A stretch of DNA of 55,081 bases from Chloroflexota bacterium (lineage in GTDB: Bacteria > Chloroflexota > Anaerolineae > Anaerolineales > UBA11858): contig JABGRQ010000029.1 of NCBI GenBank assembly GCA_018648225.1, positions 1 through 55,081 on the forward strand. Reading direction: 5' to 3'. Shown one piece after another: positions 6,606 through 13,614 of this stretch. The notes below the pieces were generated by a model, which saw only the letters and a program-made list of their open reading frames with translations, was not told where the DNA came from and did no database searches. Each line of letters starts with the position of its first letter. Positions within the stretch are counted from its first letter, which is position 1. A program made the position numbers and the translations under genes.

Positions 6606-8908
6606 AAGCCACACAAGCCTGGCAAGCCGCCCTCGGCCAACTCCAGTTGGAGATGCCGAAAGCCGCCTTCGATACCTGGGTACGTGATACCGAGTTCATC
6701 CGATTTGACGATGTAACCGGCATATTTACCGTTTGCACAAGGAACGCCTATGCCCGCGACTGGCTCGAAGATCGGCTGACCAGTACGGTACAGAAGTTGT
6801 TATCCGGGATCATGAACGGAGACGTTAGAGTCAAATTTGTGGTTGCGGAAACTGCACCGCAACCTCCGGGGGGACTTGGTTTCTCGATGGACGATTACCA
6901 GATGGCGATACCCGATGAGCGAACCGATGATCCAGAGACAGCCTGGGAGATTATTCTAAGCACACTGCAAAAGACGGTCAGGAGAGCGGAATTTGAAACC
7001 TGGATCAGCGATACGCGGTTTAGGAATTTGGGGGATGATGGTGTGTTCGTTGTTGAGCAAACACACAGCTATGGGCGGAAATGGCTCGAAATGCATCTCG
7101 GGGGGAAACTGGATGATGCACTTTCTGCGGTGCTTGGTCAAAGCGTTACTGTTATTTTTGCACAAGATCACGATTGCCCACCTGATGGAACTACACCAGA
7201 AGCGGACGCAGTCATCAATGTCGAAGTTATTTACGAGAGTTTCCAGAAGGTAATCACAAAGCCCAGAACAGCCGTGCGTGTTCCTGGCTACATGCGGCGC
7301 TGGATACCCTATTGGGGGCCATCACTTAGCTGGATGTATGTAGGTTTGGCACAAATTGCATTTTTTAGCCGCGTGAGTACTGGCGAATCATTCAAGGCGA
7401 CGCTGCGCAATATTGCCTTGTGGTCAGGATTGGGCCCCCAAACAGTTATGCGACAACTGAATAGCCATCAAGCAGAATGGTTTCTTAGGTCGGCTGAAGA
7501 TATGCACTACAGCATGTTAGCTTATATGCCTTTCACACCCGGCGATATTGAATTGATTGAAGAATTTCTCTCTGAACTTGGTGTCAAGGATAATCCTGTA
7601 AATGCTCTCGAAAAGGCGCTCATGGTGCACCGTCGAGACATACTACCCTTTCCGGTTTCTACACCAAAACAAATGCATCTTGAAATGTCACCCAATCCGC
7701 GTCCACCGGTAGAAACGATCCTTGATATTTGTCGCCCTTATCCTGCTTCTGATGCGGTAGAGATAAAGACATTAGCAGAACTGCTAGTAGCTCATTTGAT
7801 GCCGGTACCTGACGAGTTGCATATCCCATTGTATTTCATCAGGTCACACTTGAAGCAACTGAGGAGTGGTCCCGGTTGGCTTGTCGCGTTACTCCGAGAC
7901 GAGAGTTTTATTAGCAGGACTGAAGGTTACAAAAATCCCTTTTTTGTTATCGGTGGAGCGAAGGCGTTAGCGCAATGGTTAGGTTTTGCCGTAGATCGGG
8001 GTTATAAAAACCGGGTAACAGAATGGTTGTCTGATAGCGCTCGTGGAAAAGATTACCTGAAGCAATTTGTCAGCCACAAAGGGGGAGAATGGTATTCTGT
8101 TGTCCCGCAAGATTTGGAAATTCTTTCACCAGATGATGCCCATAAATGTGCAATGATGACGGAGTTTGTGGAAATCTTTGTCACTCACAAGGCGGGTGAT
8201 TTACTGACTTTGTTGATGCAGGACGACAAAATAGAAAGCCTTGTTGAGCGCATTCATGAGTACCCAGGATTTCCGGCGCGAATGGAACAAGCAGCGAGAC
8301 GAATTGAACAAAATCCGGCGCGAATGGAACAAAACCCCCGAAAATCCGGCGCGAATGGAACAAAATCCGGCGCGAATGGAACAAAACCCGGCGCGAATGG
8401 AACAATATTAACACTCTTTAAATACCTTAAAACCACCTTTAAATACTATGGTATTACCACCCCACAAATTCAAGCCTTTTTAGCTGACGCTAAACAGCAT
8501 CAGAATGACAAGATTGCGATAATGGGTGGTGGTGAGATTTCATCTTGGGGGTTGGGTGATTTATTGCGTAAATCTGGAATAAAAAGCACAAAAATGCGCA
8601 ACCAGATTCGGGAAACGATTTCGGCAGTTGAGTTTGTTGCTGCCACACTTTATGCTGTGGCTCAGTCAGATGATTCCGTAAGTGGGTTGTTGGCCAGCGT
8701 TTTGACAAATCCTGATGGAGTGCAATTGGATCAGAGTTACCGTGACTTGGCAAACCTGCATCCCGGTAAATTAGCGAAGTTGATCCAAGAAGCCTACGAG
8801 TTTGGCGGGATCACTGAAAATCCAGTTTGGAATGGCGCTATGCAATCGATCAAGCAAAGCCAACTTGAAGATTTGGCTGAACGATTGTTGTTGACTCAAA
8901 ATAGCTAA
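6602..8908 (+). CDS. putative element replication initiator with two tandem DnaA N-terminal (domain I) modules
   Basis: A 768-residue protein. Residues about 1-80 and 112-190 each match the DnaA domain I pattern: W..AL..L, then F.TW or FETW followed by I.DTRF, then an aromatic/Arg segment with DWLE or KWLE, ending VKFVV or VTVIF. In DnaA this domain binds the replicative helicase and other partners. No Walker A/B is visible, so the AAA+ motor is missing. Residues about 228-287 look like a helical DNA-binding unit. Residues about 558-602 are low-complexity and come from a 21-bp DNA repeat array. The likely job is recruiting host helicase to the element's origin, which is inference. Most of the gene is more AT-rich than its upstream neighbours. 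Confidence 0.65.
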   Translation: MKATQAWQAALGQLQLEMPKAAFDTWVRDTEFIRFDDVTGIFTVCTRNAYARDWLEDRLTSTVQKLLSGIMNGDVRVKFVVAETAPQPPGGLGFSMDDYQMAIPDERTDDPETAWEIILSTLQKTVRRAEFETWISDTRFRNLGDDGVFVVEQTHSYGRKWLEMHLGGKLDDALSAVLGQSVTVIFAQDHDCPPDGTTPEADAVINVEVIYESFQKVITKPRTAVRVPGYMRRWIPYWGPSLSWMYVGLAQIAFFSRVSTGESFKATLRNIALWSGLGPQTVMRQLNSHQAEWFLRSAEDMHYSMLAYMPFTPGDIELIEEFLSELGVKDNPVNALEKALMVHRRDILPFPVSTPKQMHLEMSPNPRPPVETILDICRPYPASDAVEIKTLAELLVAHLMPVPDELHIPLYFIRSHLKQLRSGPGWLVALLRDESFISRTEGYKNPFFVIGGAKALAQWLGFAVDRGYKNRVTEWLSDSARGKDYLKQFVSHKGGEWYSVVPQDLEILSPDDAHKCAMMTEFVEIFVTHKAGDLLTLLMQDDKIESLVERIHEYPGFPARMEQAARRIEQNPARMEQNPRKSGANGTKSGANGTKPGANGTILTLFKYLKTTFKYYGITTPQIQAFLADAKQHQNDKIAIMGGGEISSWGLGDLLRKSGIKSTKMRNQIRETISAVEFVAATLYAVAQSDDSVSGLLASVLTNPDGVQLDQSYRDLANLHPGKLAKLIQEAYEFGGITENPVWNGAMQSIKQSQLEDLAERLLLTQNS
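8273..8405 (+). repeat. 21-bp direct repeat array inside the putative initiator gene
   Basis: Core CCGGCGCGAATGGAACAA occurs at 8273, 8315, 8346, 8367 and 8388, with a decayed copy (13 of 18 matching) at 8294. Spacing is 21, 21, 31, 21 and 21 bp. The 31-bp step shifts the reading frame, so copies encode ARMEQNP before it and SGANGTK after it. Because the DNA is conserved in two frames and spacing fits two or three helical turns, this looks like an iteron-type protein-binding array. Confidence 0.75.
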
Positions 8909-8910
8909 GG

Positions 8911-9849
8911 ATGGTCATCATGGATACAAAAATTCAAGAAAAGATTCGAGAAATCCAAGACGTTACTGGTTCGAACAACGACAGAGTAAAAGCACGCATA
9001 TTGGTTACTGAACTTTTTTCTGGGTTGCTTGAAGATTCTGACGGCTTGGTCACCGATGAAATATTGGATGTGGCTGATGAATTGTACATGAGCTACAACG
9101 CGAATCATTTAGCAGAATTGTTAGGGCTGCGGATAGGTGATTTACGCCTTGCTTTACGGCGCGAGCGTCCTTGTAAATGCCCCAGATGCGAAGCGGAATT
9201 TACGCGTGAACTCATGCCTAATAAACAACCACACACCTGGTTACGGAATGGCTTTCACATAATGCACTGCGTAGCTTGTGAAAAAGAACTTCAAGAACAA
9301 GCCAAAGCAGAAGATAACAAAGCCGATTTTGAATGGGAACAAGAAAGAGCTTTTTGGCGCGAACAAATGCTGAAAGAGTTTGCCCCTTATCAGGCTACGG
9401 CGAGATTGATTTTCATAGCTTGCCTGGAAAAACAAGACTTGTGGGATATTGTTGAGTACAAAAAGCATATCCGTAGTTTTGGTCAGTGGTGGGTTTTTGG
9501 ACAACGATCAAACGCACTTTTTCAGATGCGGCAGGCGAAATATTCGGGCTGTATGGTTTGTGGCTCTGAGCCGATAGCGCTTTGTTTGGTATCACACGAT
9601 GCGGAAAAAGAACATTTTTTCTGGGGGGGCATGGGGCGAGATGGGACTGTTGGAAAAATGCTCACCAACGACAATGTTGATTATGCTCATGAAGCTCTAT
9701 GGTGGTTAGAGCCATCTGCCTATTTCGGTTATGCCGAAGATCTTCCGCTCTTGCGTAGACCACTATTGTGTCTCTGTGGCCATTGCAAACAAGCGTTAGC
9801 TGAATCTTTCCCCCTTGTATATCCTGGGCAGTTCAGCCCTACAAGTTAG
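8911..9849 (+). CDS. hypothetical protein with several Cys-pair zinc-binding motifs, 312 aa
   Basis: Starts two bases after the previous stop. Cysteine pairs occur at about residues 87-93 (CKCPRC) with 118-121 (CVAC), then about 213-216 (CMVC) and about 285-290 (CLCGHC), suggesting two structural zinc sites. The middle is rich in Glu and Lys and helical. An internal HTH-like stretch (YNANHLAELLGLRIGDLRLAL) lies before the first zinc motif. Probably a DNA- or RNA-associated accessory protein of the element; the family is unknown to me. Confidence 0.55.
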   Translation: MVIMDTKIQEKIREIQDVTGSNNDRVKARILVTELFSGLLEDSDGLVTDEILDVADELYMSYNANHLAELLGLRIGDLRLALRRERPCKCPRCEAEFTRELMPNKQPHTWLRNGFHIMHCVACEKELQEQAKAEDNKADFEWEQERAFWREQMLKEFAPYQATARLIFIACLEKQDLWDIVEYKKHIRSFGQWWVFGQRSNALFQMRQAKYSGCMVCGSEPIALCLVSHDAEKEHFFWGGMGRDGTVGKMLTNDNVDYAHEALWWLEPSAYFGYAEDLPLLRRPLLCLCGHCKQALAESFPLVYPGQFSPTS

Positions 9850-9853
9850 CACC

Positions 9854-10015
9854 ATGAGCTACCAAGATTACTGCCTTGCTCTCGGCATACAGAACTGTGT
9901 TTGCTCCCTGATGCGAATATGGTTTCGGAAGGTATTTCGGATTTGCCCGGATTGTGACAAGCCGCACTGGTGGAAACCCGCTGCTCATAGTGAATGCTTC
10001 CCGTTTGGTCTTTGA
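9854..10015 (+). CDS. small Cys-rich protein, 53 aa
   Basis: ATG at 9854 lies 4 nt after the previous stop; an upstream in-frame ATG inside the preceding gene is less likely. The product contains CVC and CPDCDKPHWW, with further Cys and His residues, resembling a short zinc ribbon. It is followed 3 nt later by the next ORF. Function unknown. Confidence 0.45.
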   Translation: MSYQDYCLALGIQNCVCSLMRIWFRKVFRICPDCDKPHWWKPAAHSECFPFGL

Positions 10016-10018
10016 GTT

Positions 10019-10261
10019 ATGCCGATGAAATTTTCCGAAAAACAAACTTATATTTTCGACTTCATGCTTTTGGGTAAGCAAATTGCCATGGTTGGCGGTA
10101 ACAGGATTCTAATTTGGCATGTAGACAAAGGCCCAGCCAGTACGATCTGCGCGCTGGAACGCAAGGGACTGGTAGAGCAGTTTTGGCCTGAAAGCCCAGA
10201 AGAATATCGCACATATAGCAAATTTAGATACTATCGAGCCGCACAAGCAGCGATTGAATAA
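10019..10261 (+). CDS. small hypothetical protein, 80 aa, possibly winged-helix-like
   Basis: Compact soluble protein. The pattern FSEKQTYIFDFMLLGKQ, then STICALERKGLVEQFWP, followed by basic and aromatic residues, resembles the recognition helix plus wing of a small winged-helix protein (compare xALxxKGLV). This is only a fold-level impression. It sits in the small-gene cluster before the excisionase-like gene. Confidence 0.45.
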   Translation: MPMKFSEKQTYIFDFMLLGKQIAMVGGNRILIWHVDKGPASTICALERKGLVEQFWPESPEEYRTYSKFRYYRAAQAAIE

Positions 10262-10281
10262 TATAGCGAGAAAAAGACAAC

Positions 10282-10521
10282 ATGACACAACACGATGTAC
10301 TCAAACCCTCTGAAGCCGCCGAATACCTGCGTATCGGCCAATCCACCATTTACAAACTGTTGACGAATGGGGATTTGCCCGCCCGGAAGATTGGCGGCAG
10401 CTGGCGTATCTCGCGCACCATTCTTGACGAATGGCTGCGAGAAAGCGCCGTGACAAACCCGGTGCCGCAGATCGGCCAAGCTGTCGCGATTGCAGCAGGA
10501 CAAACGGCTGCCGATGAATAA
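10282..10521 (+). CDS. excisionase-family HTH DNA-binding protein (MerR-like)
   Basis: A 79-residue protein with the typical pattern LKPSEAAEYLRIGQSTIYKL, then GDLPARKIGG.WRI and a C-terminal LDEWL. This is the winged-helix fold of the excisionase/AlpA/DNA-binding domain family. Such proteins bend DNA for excision or regulate mobile-element genes. It supports the view that this region is an integrative element, although no integrase is present in the window. Confidence 0.8.
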   Translation: MTQHDVLKPSEAAEYLRIGQSTIYKLLTNGDLPARKIGGSWRISRTILDEWLRESAVTNPVPQIGQAVAIAAGQTAADE

Positions 10522-10717
10522 CCGCAGACTATTAGGACCACGCCCTGATCCCGGCCCGGCCAGGTACAAGCCCGCGCGCAGAACTCCGTATGTGCCGAAG
10601 CCGCAACCACCCCCGCGACCGGCTCCAAAAGAGCCAATGAGCCTATTCAAGATACTCGCATGGGCTATGATTGTACCGATTTGCCTTATATGCTGTTCGT
10701 TACTCTATTCGTTGTGA
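10514..10717 (+). CDS. small Pro-rich single-pass membrane protein, 67 aa
   Basis: ATG at 10514 overlaps the end of the excisionase-like gene. The first 45 residues are rich in Pro and Arg. A hydrophobic C-terminal segment (FKILAWAMIVPICLICCSLL) would make a tail anchor. Function unknown. The overlap supports coupled expression. Confidence 0.45.
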   Translation: MNNRRLLGPRPDPGPARYKPARRTPYVPKPQPPPRPAPKEPMSLFKILAWAMIVPICLICCSLLYSL

Positions 10718-10858
10718 GGCTTGCAATATTGGTGAATAGTTGAAAAAATGCAAAACATCGCATTTTATCATTCACGTTTGCGCTAGGCACTCCGTATTGA
10801 CGAATCTATGGTAAATACTACGCAGGATTTGGATTGCTACTGGATTGGATGGTGAAAT

Positions 10859-11269
10859 ATGGCATTGAATGTTTATGCGGTTGCCGGTGAGGATGGCGGG
10901 AATTCGGCACAGCTTTCTGGCTGGATTTACGTGGAAAGCGTGGTGGATGTCCCCATGAAAGGTAAGGGCGAACAGAAGGCGCTGAGTTGTATACTGTTCA
11001 CCAAGCGCCCGCCAGAGATCAGCAAGATTACACCCCGGCATCTTGCACTTGGGTATCGTGCGATCTTGGCTGGCGGTACGATGTTGGCATTTCTGGACAA
11101 AATACGACAGGACGATGAGATGCGCGGCCTACGAGGATTGGACAAAAGCAAAACGCTCCCCAGAGTTGTCATTCGGGGGCCGCTGAAGCACTTTCGGAAC
11201 GGGACCTGCCAGGAAACCGTCATCGAGGTCAAGTTCGTGGACTTCATGGATATTTCCACTGGCAGTTAA
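10859..11269 (+). CDS. hypothetical element protein, 136 aa
   Basis: Soluble beta-rich protein. The N-terminal half (GEDGGNSAQLSGWIYVESVV, then KALSCILFTKRPPE) and the C-terminal half (PRVVIRGPLKHF, then TVIEVKFVDFMD) could form an OB-like or beta-sandwich fold. No catalytic motif is visible. A 141-bp gap precedes it; nothing clear is seen there beyond an AT-rich stretch, so a separate promoter is possible but not identified. Confidence 0.5.
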   Translation: MALNVYAVAGEDGGNSAQLSGWIYVESVVDVPMKGKGEQKALSCILFTKRPPEISKITPRHLALGYRAILAGGTMLAFLDKIRQDDEMRGLRGLDKSKTLPRVVIRGPLKHFRNGTCQETVIEVKFVDFMDISTGS

Positions 11270-11604
11270 GACGACAGCCCTTTCCTGGCTTATCTTGCGG
11301 CGTAAAAATGGGCCGGGGGCCTCTTCAGGCCTCGAACAGGCGCTACGCCCTGCGGCTCGACGCGATGGCCTCATGGCCTTGCGCCCGCCATCCGGCAGTC
11401 ATTTCTGACTACCTCTTGTCCCCTGCAGGACTGCGTGGCAAGCGCGTACGGCCTCCGTAGGCCAGATAAACACACAAGCGAAGCGGCCACAAGCTGCTTC
11501 GTGCCGTACTTGCTCATGGGAGCGAAGCAAAAGCCTTTCGCCCTGCGGCTCGGTAGAGAAAATCAAAATTATTATGCAGAAGAAGAACAACGGAGAAAAA
11601 TCAC
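11270..11604. other. GC-rich structured non-coding region, candidate transfer or replication site
   Basis: No convincing gene in 335 bp. CGCCCTGCGGCTCG occurs twice as a direct repeat (11346-11359 and 11539-11552). Several short dyads are present, including CGAAGC at 11479-11484 with GCTTCG at 11496-11501, and repeated GGCCTC/GAGGCC-type blocks around 11318-11380. Dense dyads plus a direct repeat in the middle of an element suggest an origin of transfer, a recombination site or a structured RNA. None can be decided from sequence alone. Confidence 0.35.
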
Positions 11605-11670
11605 ATGAAATTCAGCAAACAGCTACGAGCGAATGTGAACCCATTGGGTACAGGTGGTGAGGCCGGATGA
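11605..11670 (+). CDS. 21-residue leader ORF coupled to the next gene
   Basis: ATG 11605 is preceded by GGAG at about 9 nt (11592-11595) and the ORF ends at TGA 11668-11670, which overlaps the next start in ATGA. The peptide begins MKFSKQLRAN. Good ribosome-binding sequence and overlap suggest a translated leader that couples initiation of the downstream gene. A second example exists at 13152. Confidence 0.4.
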   Translation: MKFSKQLRANVNPLGTGGEAG

Positions 11671-11981
11671 AGAAACCAGGAATCGCAGATGCACGCATAG
11701 AATTTCGTTGGCGCTTAGCACAAATGCGTCGCCGTGTACGGCGTGCGTACTTGAAACGCTTTGATCCCGAAACTCTGGCAAGGGAACTTGCCACGGAGCA
11801 AGCCATACAAGCAGCGTATGACGAAATGTTCCGCGACTCACGCAAGTACTTCATAGACAAATCCTTGCGCTCTGTGCTTATCAACCAATCCCCGTCGCTG
11901 ACCCCTGCCGAGGTCCGCGCGTTATGCTCATCGGTTTTCCTGGGTTCTCTGACCGAACCCGATGACAAGGTCAAAAACTAA
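11667..11981 (+). CDS. hypothetical basic helical protein, 104 aa
   Basis: Starts within the ATGA overlap with the leader ORF. The N-terminal half is very basic and helical (EFRWRLAQMRRRVRRAYLKR), consistent with nucleic-acid binding. The remainder is mixed helical. No family recognised. It ends 5 nt before the peptidase-like gene, so both probably share a transcript. Confidence 0.5.
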   Translation: MKKPGIADARIEFRWRLAQMRRRVRRAYLKRFDPETLARELATEQAIQAAYDEMFRDSRKYFIDKSLRSVLINQSPSLTPAEVRALCSSVFLGSLTEPDDKVKN

Positions 11982-11986
11982 CAATC

Positions 11987-12991
11987 TTGGAGATCATCAA
12001 CTGCACCAAGAAGCCGGTAGAAGATCGGATATTTGATGCCTGTGACCAAGTCCTGGATATTTTCAGGTTCGCGGGGATCGCCGACATCGAGGAAATCTTC
12101 GATGCCATCGGCCTGAGGATTGTCTACGATCCAGAGAATGAATCCGGGTATGTAAAAGCAGAGGGCAGGGGTGCATACCTATGGTCTTCCCATGCGGTCT
12201 ACACCGGGGATGCCGGGATAAACGTGTCGTTGATGCACGAATTTCTGCACGCTCTGGATACTGAAGCCGCACCAACCCCGGAACAGTTTTTGCCAGTATT
12301 TTCGAAGCGGAAGGCGTTTGTCCCGTGGATACACAGATCCGTGTGGATTATCAACGGCGTATCGGGTGACTGGTTGGGTGAGGCTGACACATTAGAGCGA
12401 TTGTTTTTTGAAGAAGCAATCATGTCCCCGCTCGTTACTCTCAATGGGTTTAATGCCAGTCTCCAGAATGTTGATATATTCCAGCTTCCGCAAGCTGAAA
12501 TTGCTAAATTCGTGCGATATGCGATTGACCAGGACGCAACCCCAGCCCTAAGCGCGGTCAGGAACACAAAGAAAAAGTCGGTTGAGTTTGTGGCAGAACG
12601 CTTTGTTGACCTGGTTGATTATTTTCTGGCGCTACGGCAGCAACAAGCGGGAATGCAACCATACGGTTTCCCGATGAGTTATTATGCCCAGGAAGAAACA
12701 TTCTGGATGCCTGAATGGGTGGAATACCATCAAGAAAAAATTGTCAAAATGCTCACTGCGCGGGTTGAAATTATTCGAGGCAGAATTGCTGACGGCTCGT
12801 TGGCTGATATGCATGAATACCAGAAATCAGTAATCGAAGTGATTAATCCGGGTATTTACATGTACCCGGATGACGTACTGGTCGAAAAATGCAAAACAGC
12901 ACTAATGAATATTGATCGCAATAGCCCGTGGCATTGGCGGCATTTTGTAGAGCATATTCATTCGCTTACGGCTTCCGGTGACGTTTCGTGA
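11987..12991 (+). CDS. putative zinc metallopeptidase with HEFLH motif (ImmA/IrrE-like context)
   Basis: A 334-residue ORF with TTG as the only plausible start, since no in-frame ATG precedes the active-site motif. It carries LMHEFLHALD at about residues 82-91, matching the HExxH zinc-binding helix of zincins. In mobile elements such proteins are often ImmA/IrrE-type peptidases that cleave a repressor during induction. The rest of the chain (about 240 residues after the motif) is longer than a typical ImmA and is not recognised. No partner HTH repressor is adjacent, so the regulatory role is inference. Confidence 0.6.
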   Translation: MEIINCTKKPVEDRIFDACDQVLDIFRFAGIADIEEIFDAIGLRIVYDPENESGYVKAEGRGAYLWSSHAVYTGDAGINVSLMHEFLHALDTEAAPTPEQFLPVFSKRKAFVPWIHRSVWIINGVSGDWLGEADTLERLFFEEAIMSPLVTLNGFNASLQNVDIFQLPQAEIAKFVRYAIDQDATPALSAVRNTKKKSVEFVAERFVDLVDYFLALRQQQAGMQPYGFPMSYYAQEETFWMPEWVEYHQEKIVKMLTARVEIIRGRIADGSLADMHEYQKSVIEVINPGIYMYPDDVLVEKCKTALMNIDRNSPWHWRHFVEHIHSLTASGDVS

Positions 12992-13128
12992 CAATCCTGC
13001 GCAATATCCAGCTCCGCTCTGTCACGACAGAGTAGCCCCCAGGTGTACTGTATTGGCGATTGGGTAGACAAGTTTTTCGTGACAAGATAGCCGCAGGCCC
13101 GCGCTGGATCGGGCGATACACTGTCACG
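12986..13128. promoter_or_regulatory. two inverted pairs of TCGTGACA sites, possible operator array
   Basis: TCGTGACA at 12986-12993 faces TGTCACGA at 13020-13027, and TCGTGACA at 13077-13084 faces TGTCACG at 13122-13128. Site 13020 also lies in the perfect dyad TCTGTCACGACAGA. Four copies of an 8-mer in 143 bp upstream of two small ORFs suggests a repressor-binding region. The factor is unknown. Confidence 0.4.
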
Positions 13129-13151
13129 GGTTTTGCAAAAGTGGAGGAAAG

Positions 13152-13214
13152 ATGAAAATAAAAAAAACGGATGTATTTGGCCGATCGAGAACGGCGGATG
13201 GTGAATCCCTATGA
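13152..13214 (+). CDS. 20-residue leader ORF coupled to the zinc-ribbon gene
   Basis: ATG 13152 follows GGAGGAAAG (13143-13151), a strong ribosome-binding sequence. The peptide starts MKIKKTDVFG and ends at TGA 13212-13214, overlapping the next ATG (13211) as ATGA. Its arrangement mirrors the leader at 11605. Confidence 0.4.
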   Translation: MKIKKTDVFGRSRTADGESL

Positions 13215-13411
13215 CCTCATCATCGCAAAAACAAATTTCTAAATCTGACCGCCACATCACTTGCAATCGCTGTGATTATCAGGGCATGGCAACGGTGACT
13301 GTCTACGAGCAAGCCCCTGGTCAGCGGTTTATCGGCTGGGAATGTCCAAAATGTCAGGCTGGACATATGAGGTCGCTGCTCCAGAAACCAGTTGTGGAAA
13401 AACCTGATTGA
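13211..13411 (+). CDS. small zinc-ribbon protein, 66 aa
   Basis: Two Cys pairs, CNRC at about residues 18-21 and CPKC at about 46-49, make a clear zinc ribbon. The N-terminus is Ser/Lys-rich and the C-terminus basic. It is translationally coupled to the leader ORF. Probably a small regulatory or nucleic-acid-binding protein at the right end of the element. Confidence 0.5.
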   Translation: MTSSSQKQISKSDRHITCNRCDYQGMATVTVYEQAPGQRFIGWECPKCQAGHMRSLLQKPVVEKPD

Positions 13412-13439
13412 CCTGTCGGTTTTGTTTGCCGGAAAAACC

Positions 13440-13550
13440 TTGACGCAACCAGAATATATTTGCTAGAATAGCTGTGTGCAGGCTGCCCCCCTCAGTTTGC
13501 ACGCCTAACGAATGCAAGCCCGCCGCTCCCTCGGTGGGCTTGTGTTTTTG
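13440..13550 (+). ncRNA. candidate small RNA with promoter, C-rich loop hairpin and terminator
   Basis: A promoter (TTGACG 13440-13445, 18 bp spacer, TAGAAT 13464-13469) is followed by a 10-bp hairpin 13476-13485/13493-13502 (two G-U pairs) with loop CCCCCCT. A second hairpin, 13515-13524/13533-13542 with loop GCTCCCTC, ends in TGTGTTTTT, a typical terminator. The transcript would be about 75 nt with no ORF. C-rich loops could pair with G-rich ribosome-binding sites. It lies just upstream of the abiEi promoter. Confidence 0.5.
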
Positions 13551-13578
13551 TGGAAAAAAAAGACATCTATAAAAAACA

Positions 13579-13614
13579 TTGCAATTACTTACGTTGTGTG
13601 TCATAATCGAACTA
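13579..13614 (+). promoter_or_regulatory. abiEi promoter giving a likely leaderless mRNA
   Basis: TTGCAA (13579-13584), 17-bp spacer, CATAAT (13602-13607). The abiEi ATG starts at 13614, only 7 bp after the -10 box, so the start of transcription should fall at or next to the start codon. No Shine-Dalgarno sequence is present, consistent with a leaderless message. Confidence 0.55.

Noticed and set aside
2980-8405. CRISPR array for any of the three repeat clusters
   Set aside because: Units are 9-21 bp, with no unique spacers of CRISPR length and no cas genes; all lie within ORFs.
11399-11590. Minus-strand 63-codon ORF in the element's non-coding region
   Set aside because: Composition follows the dyad-rich DNA; no start signal or domain.
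13512-13613. Upstream start for abiEi at 13512
   Set aside because: It would begin in the terminator hairpin of the candidate small RNA and adds sequence unlike the AbiEi family; a promoter lies at 13579-13607.
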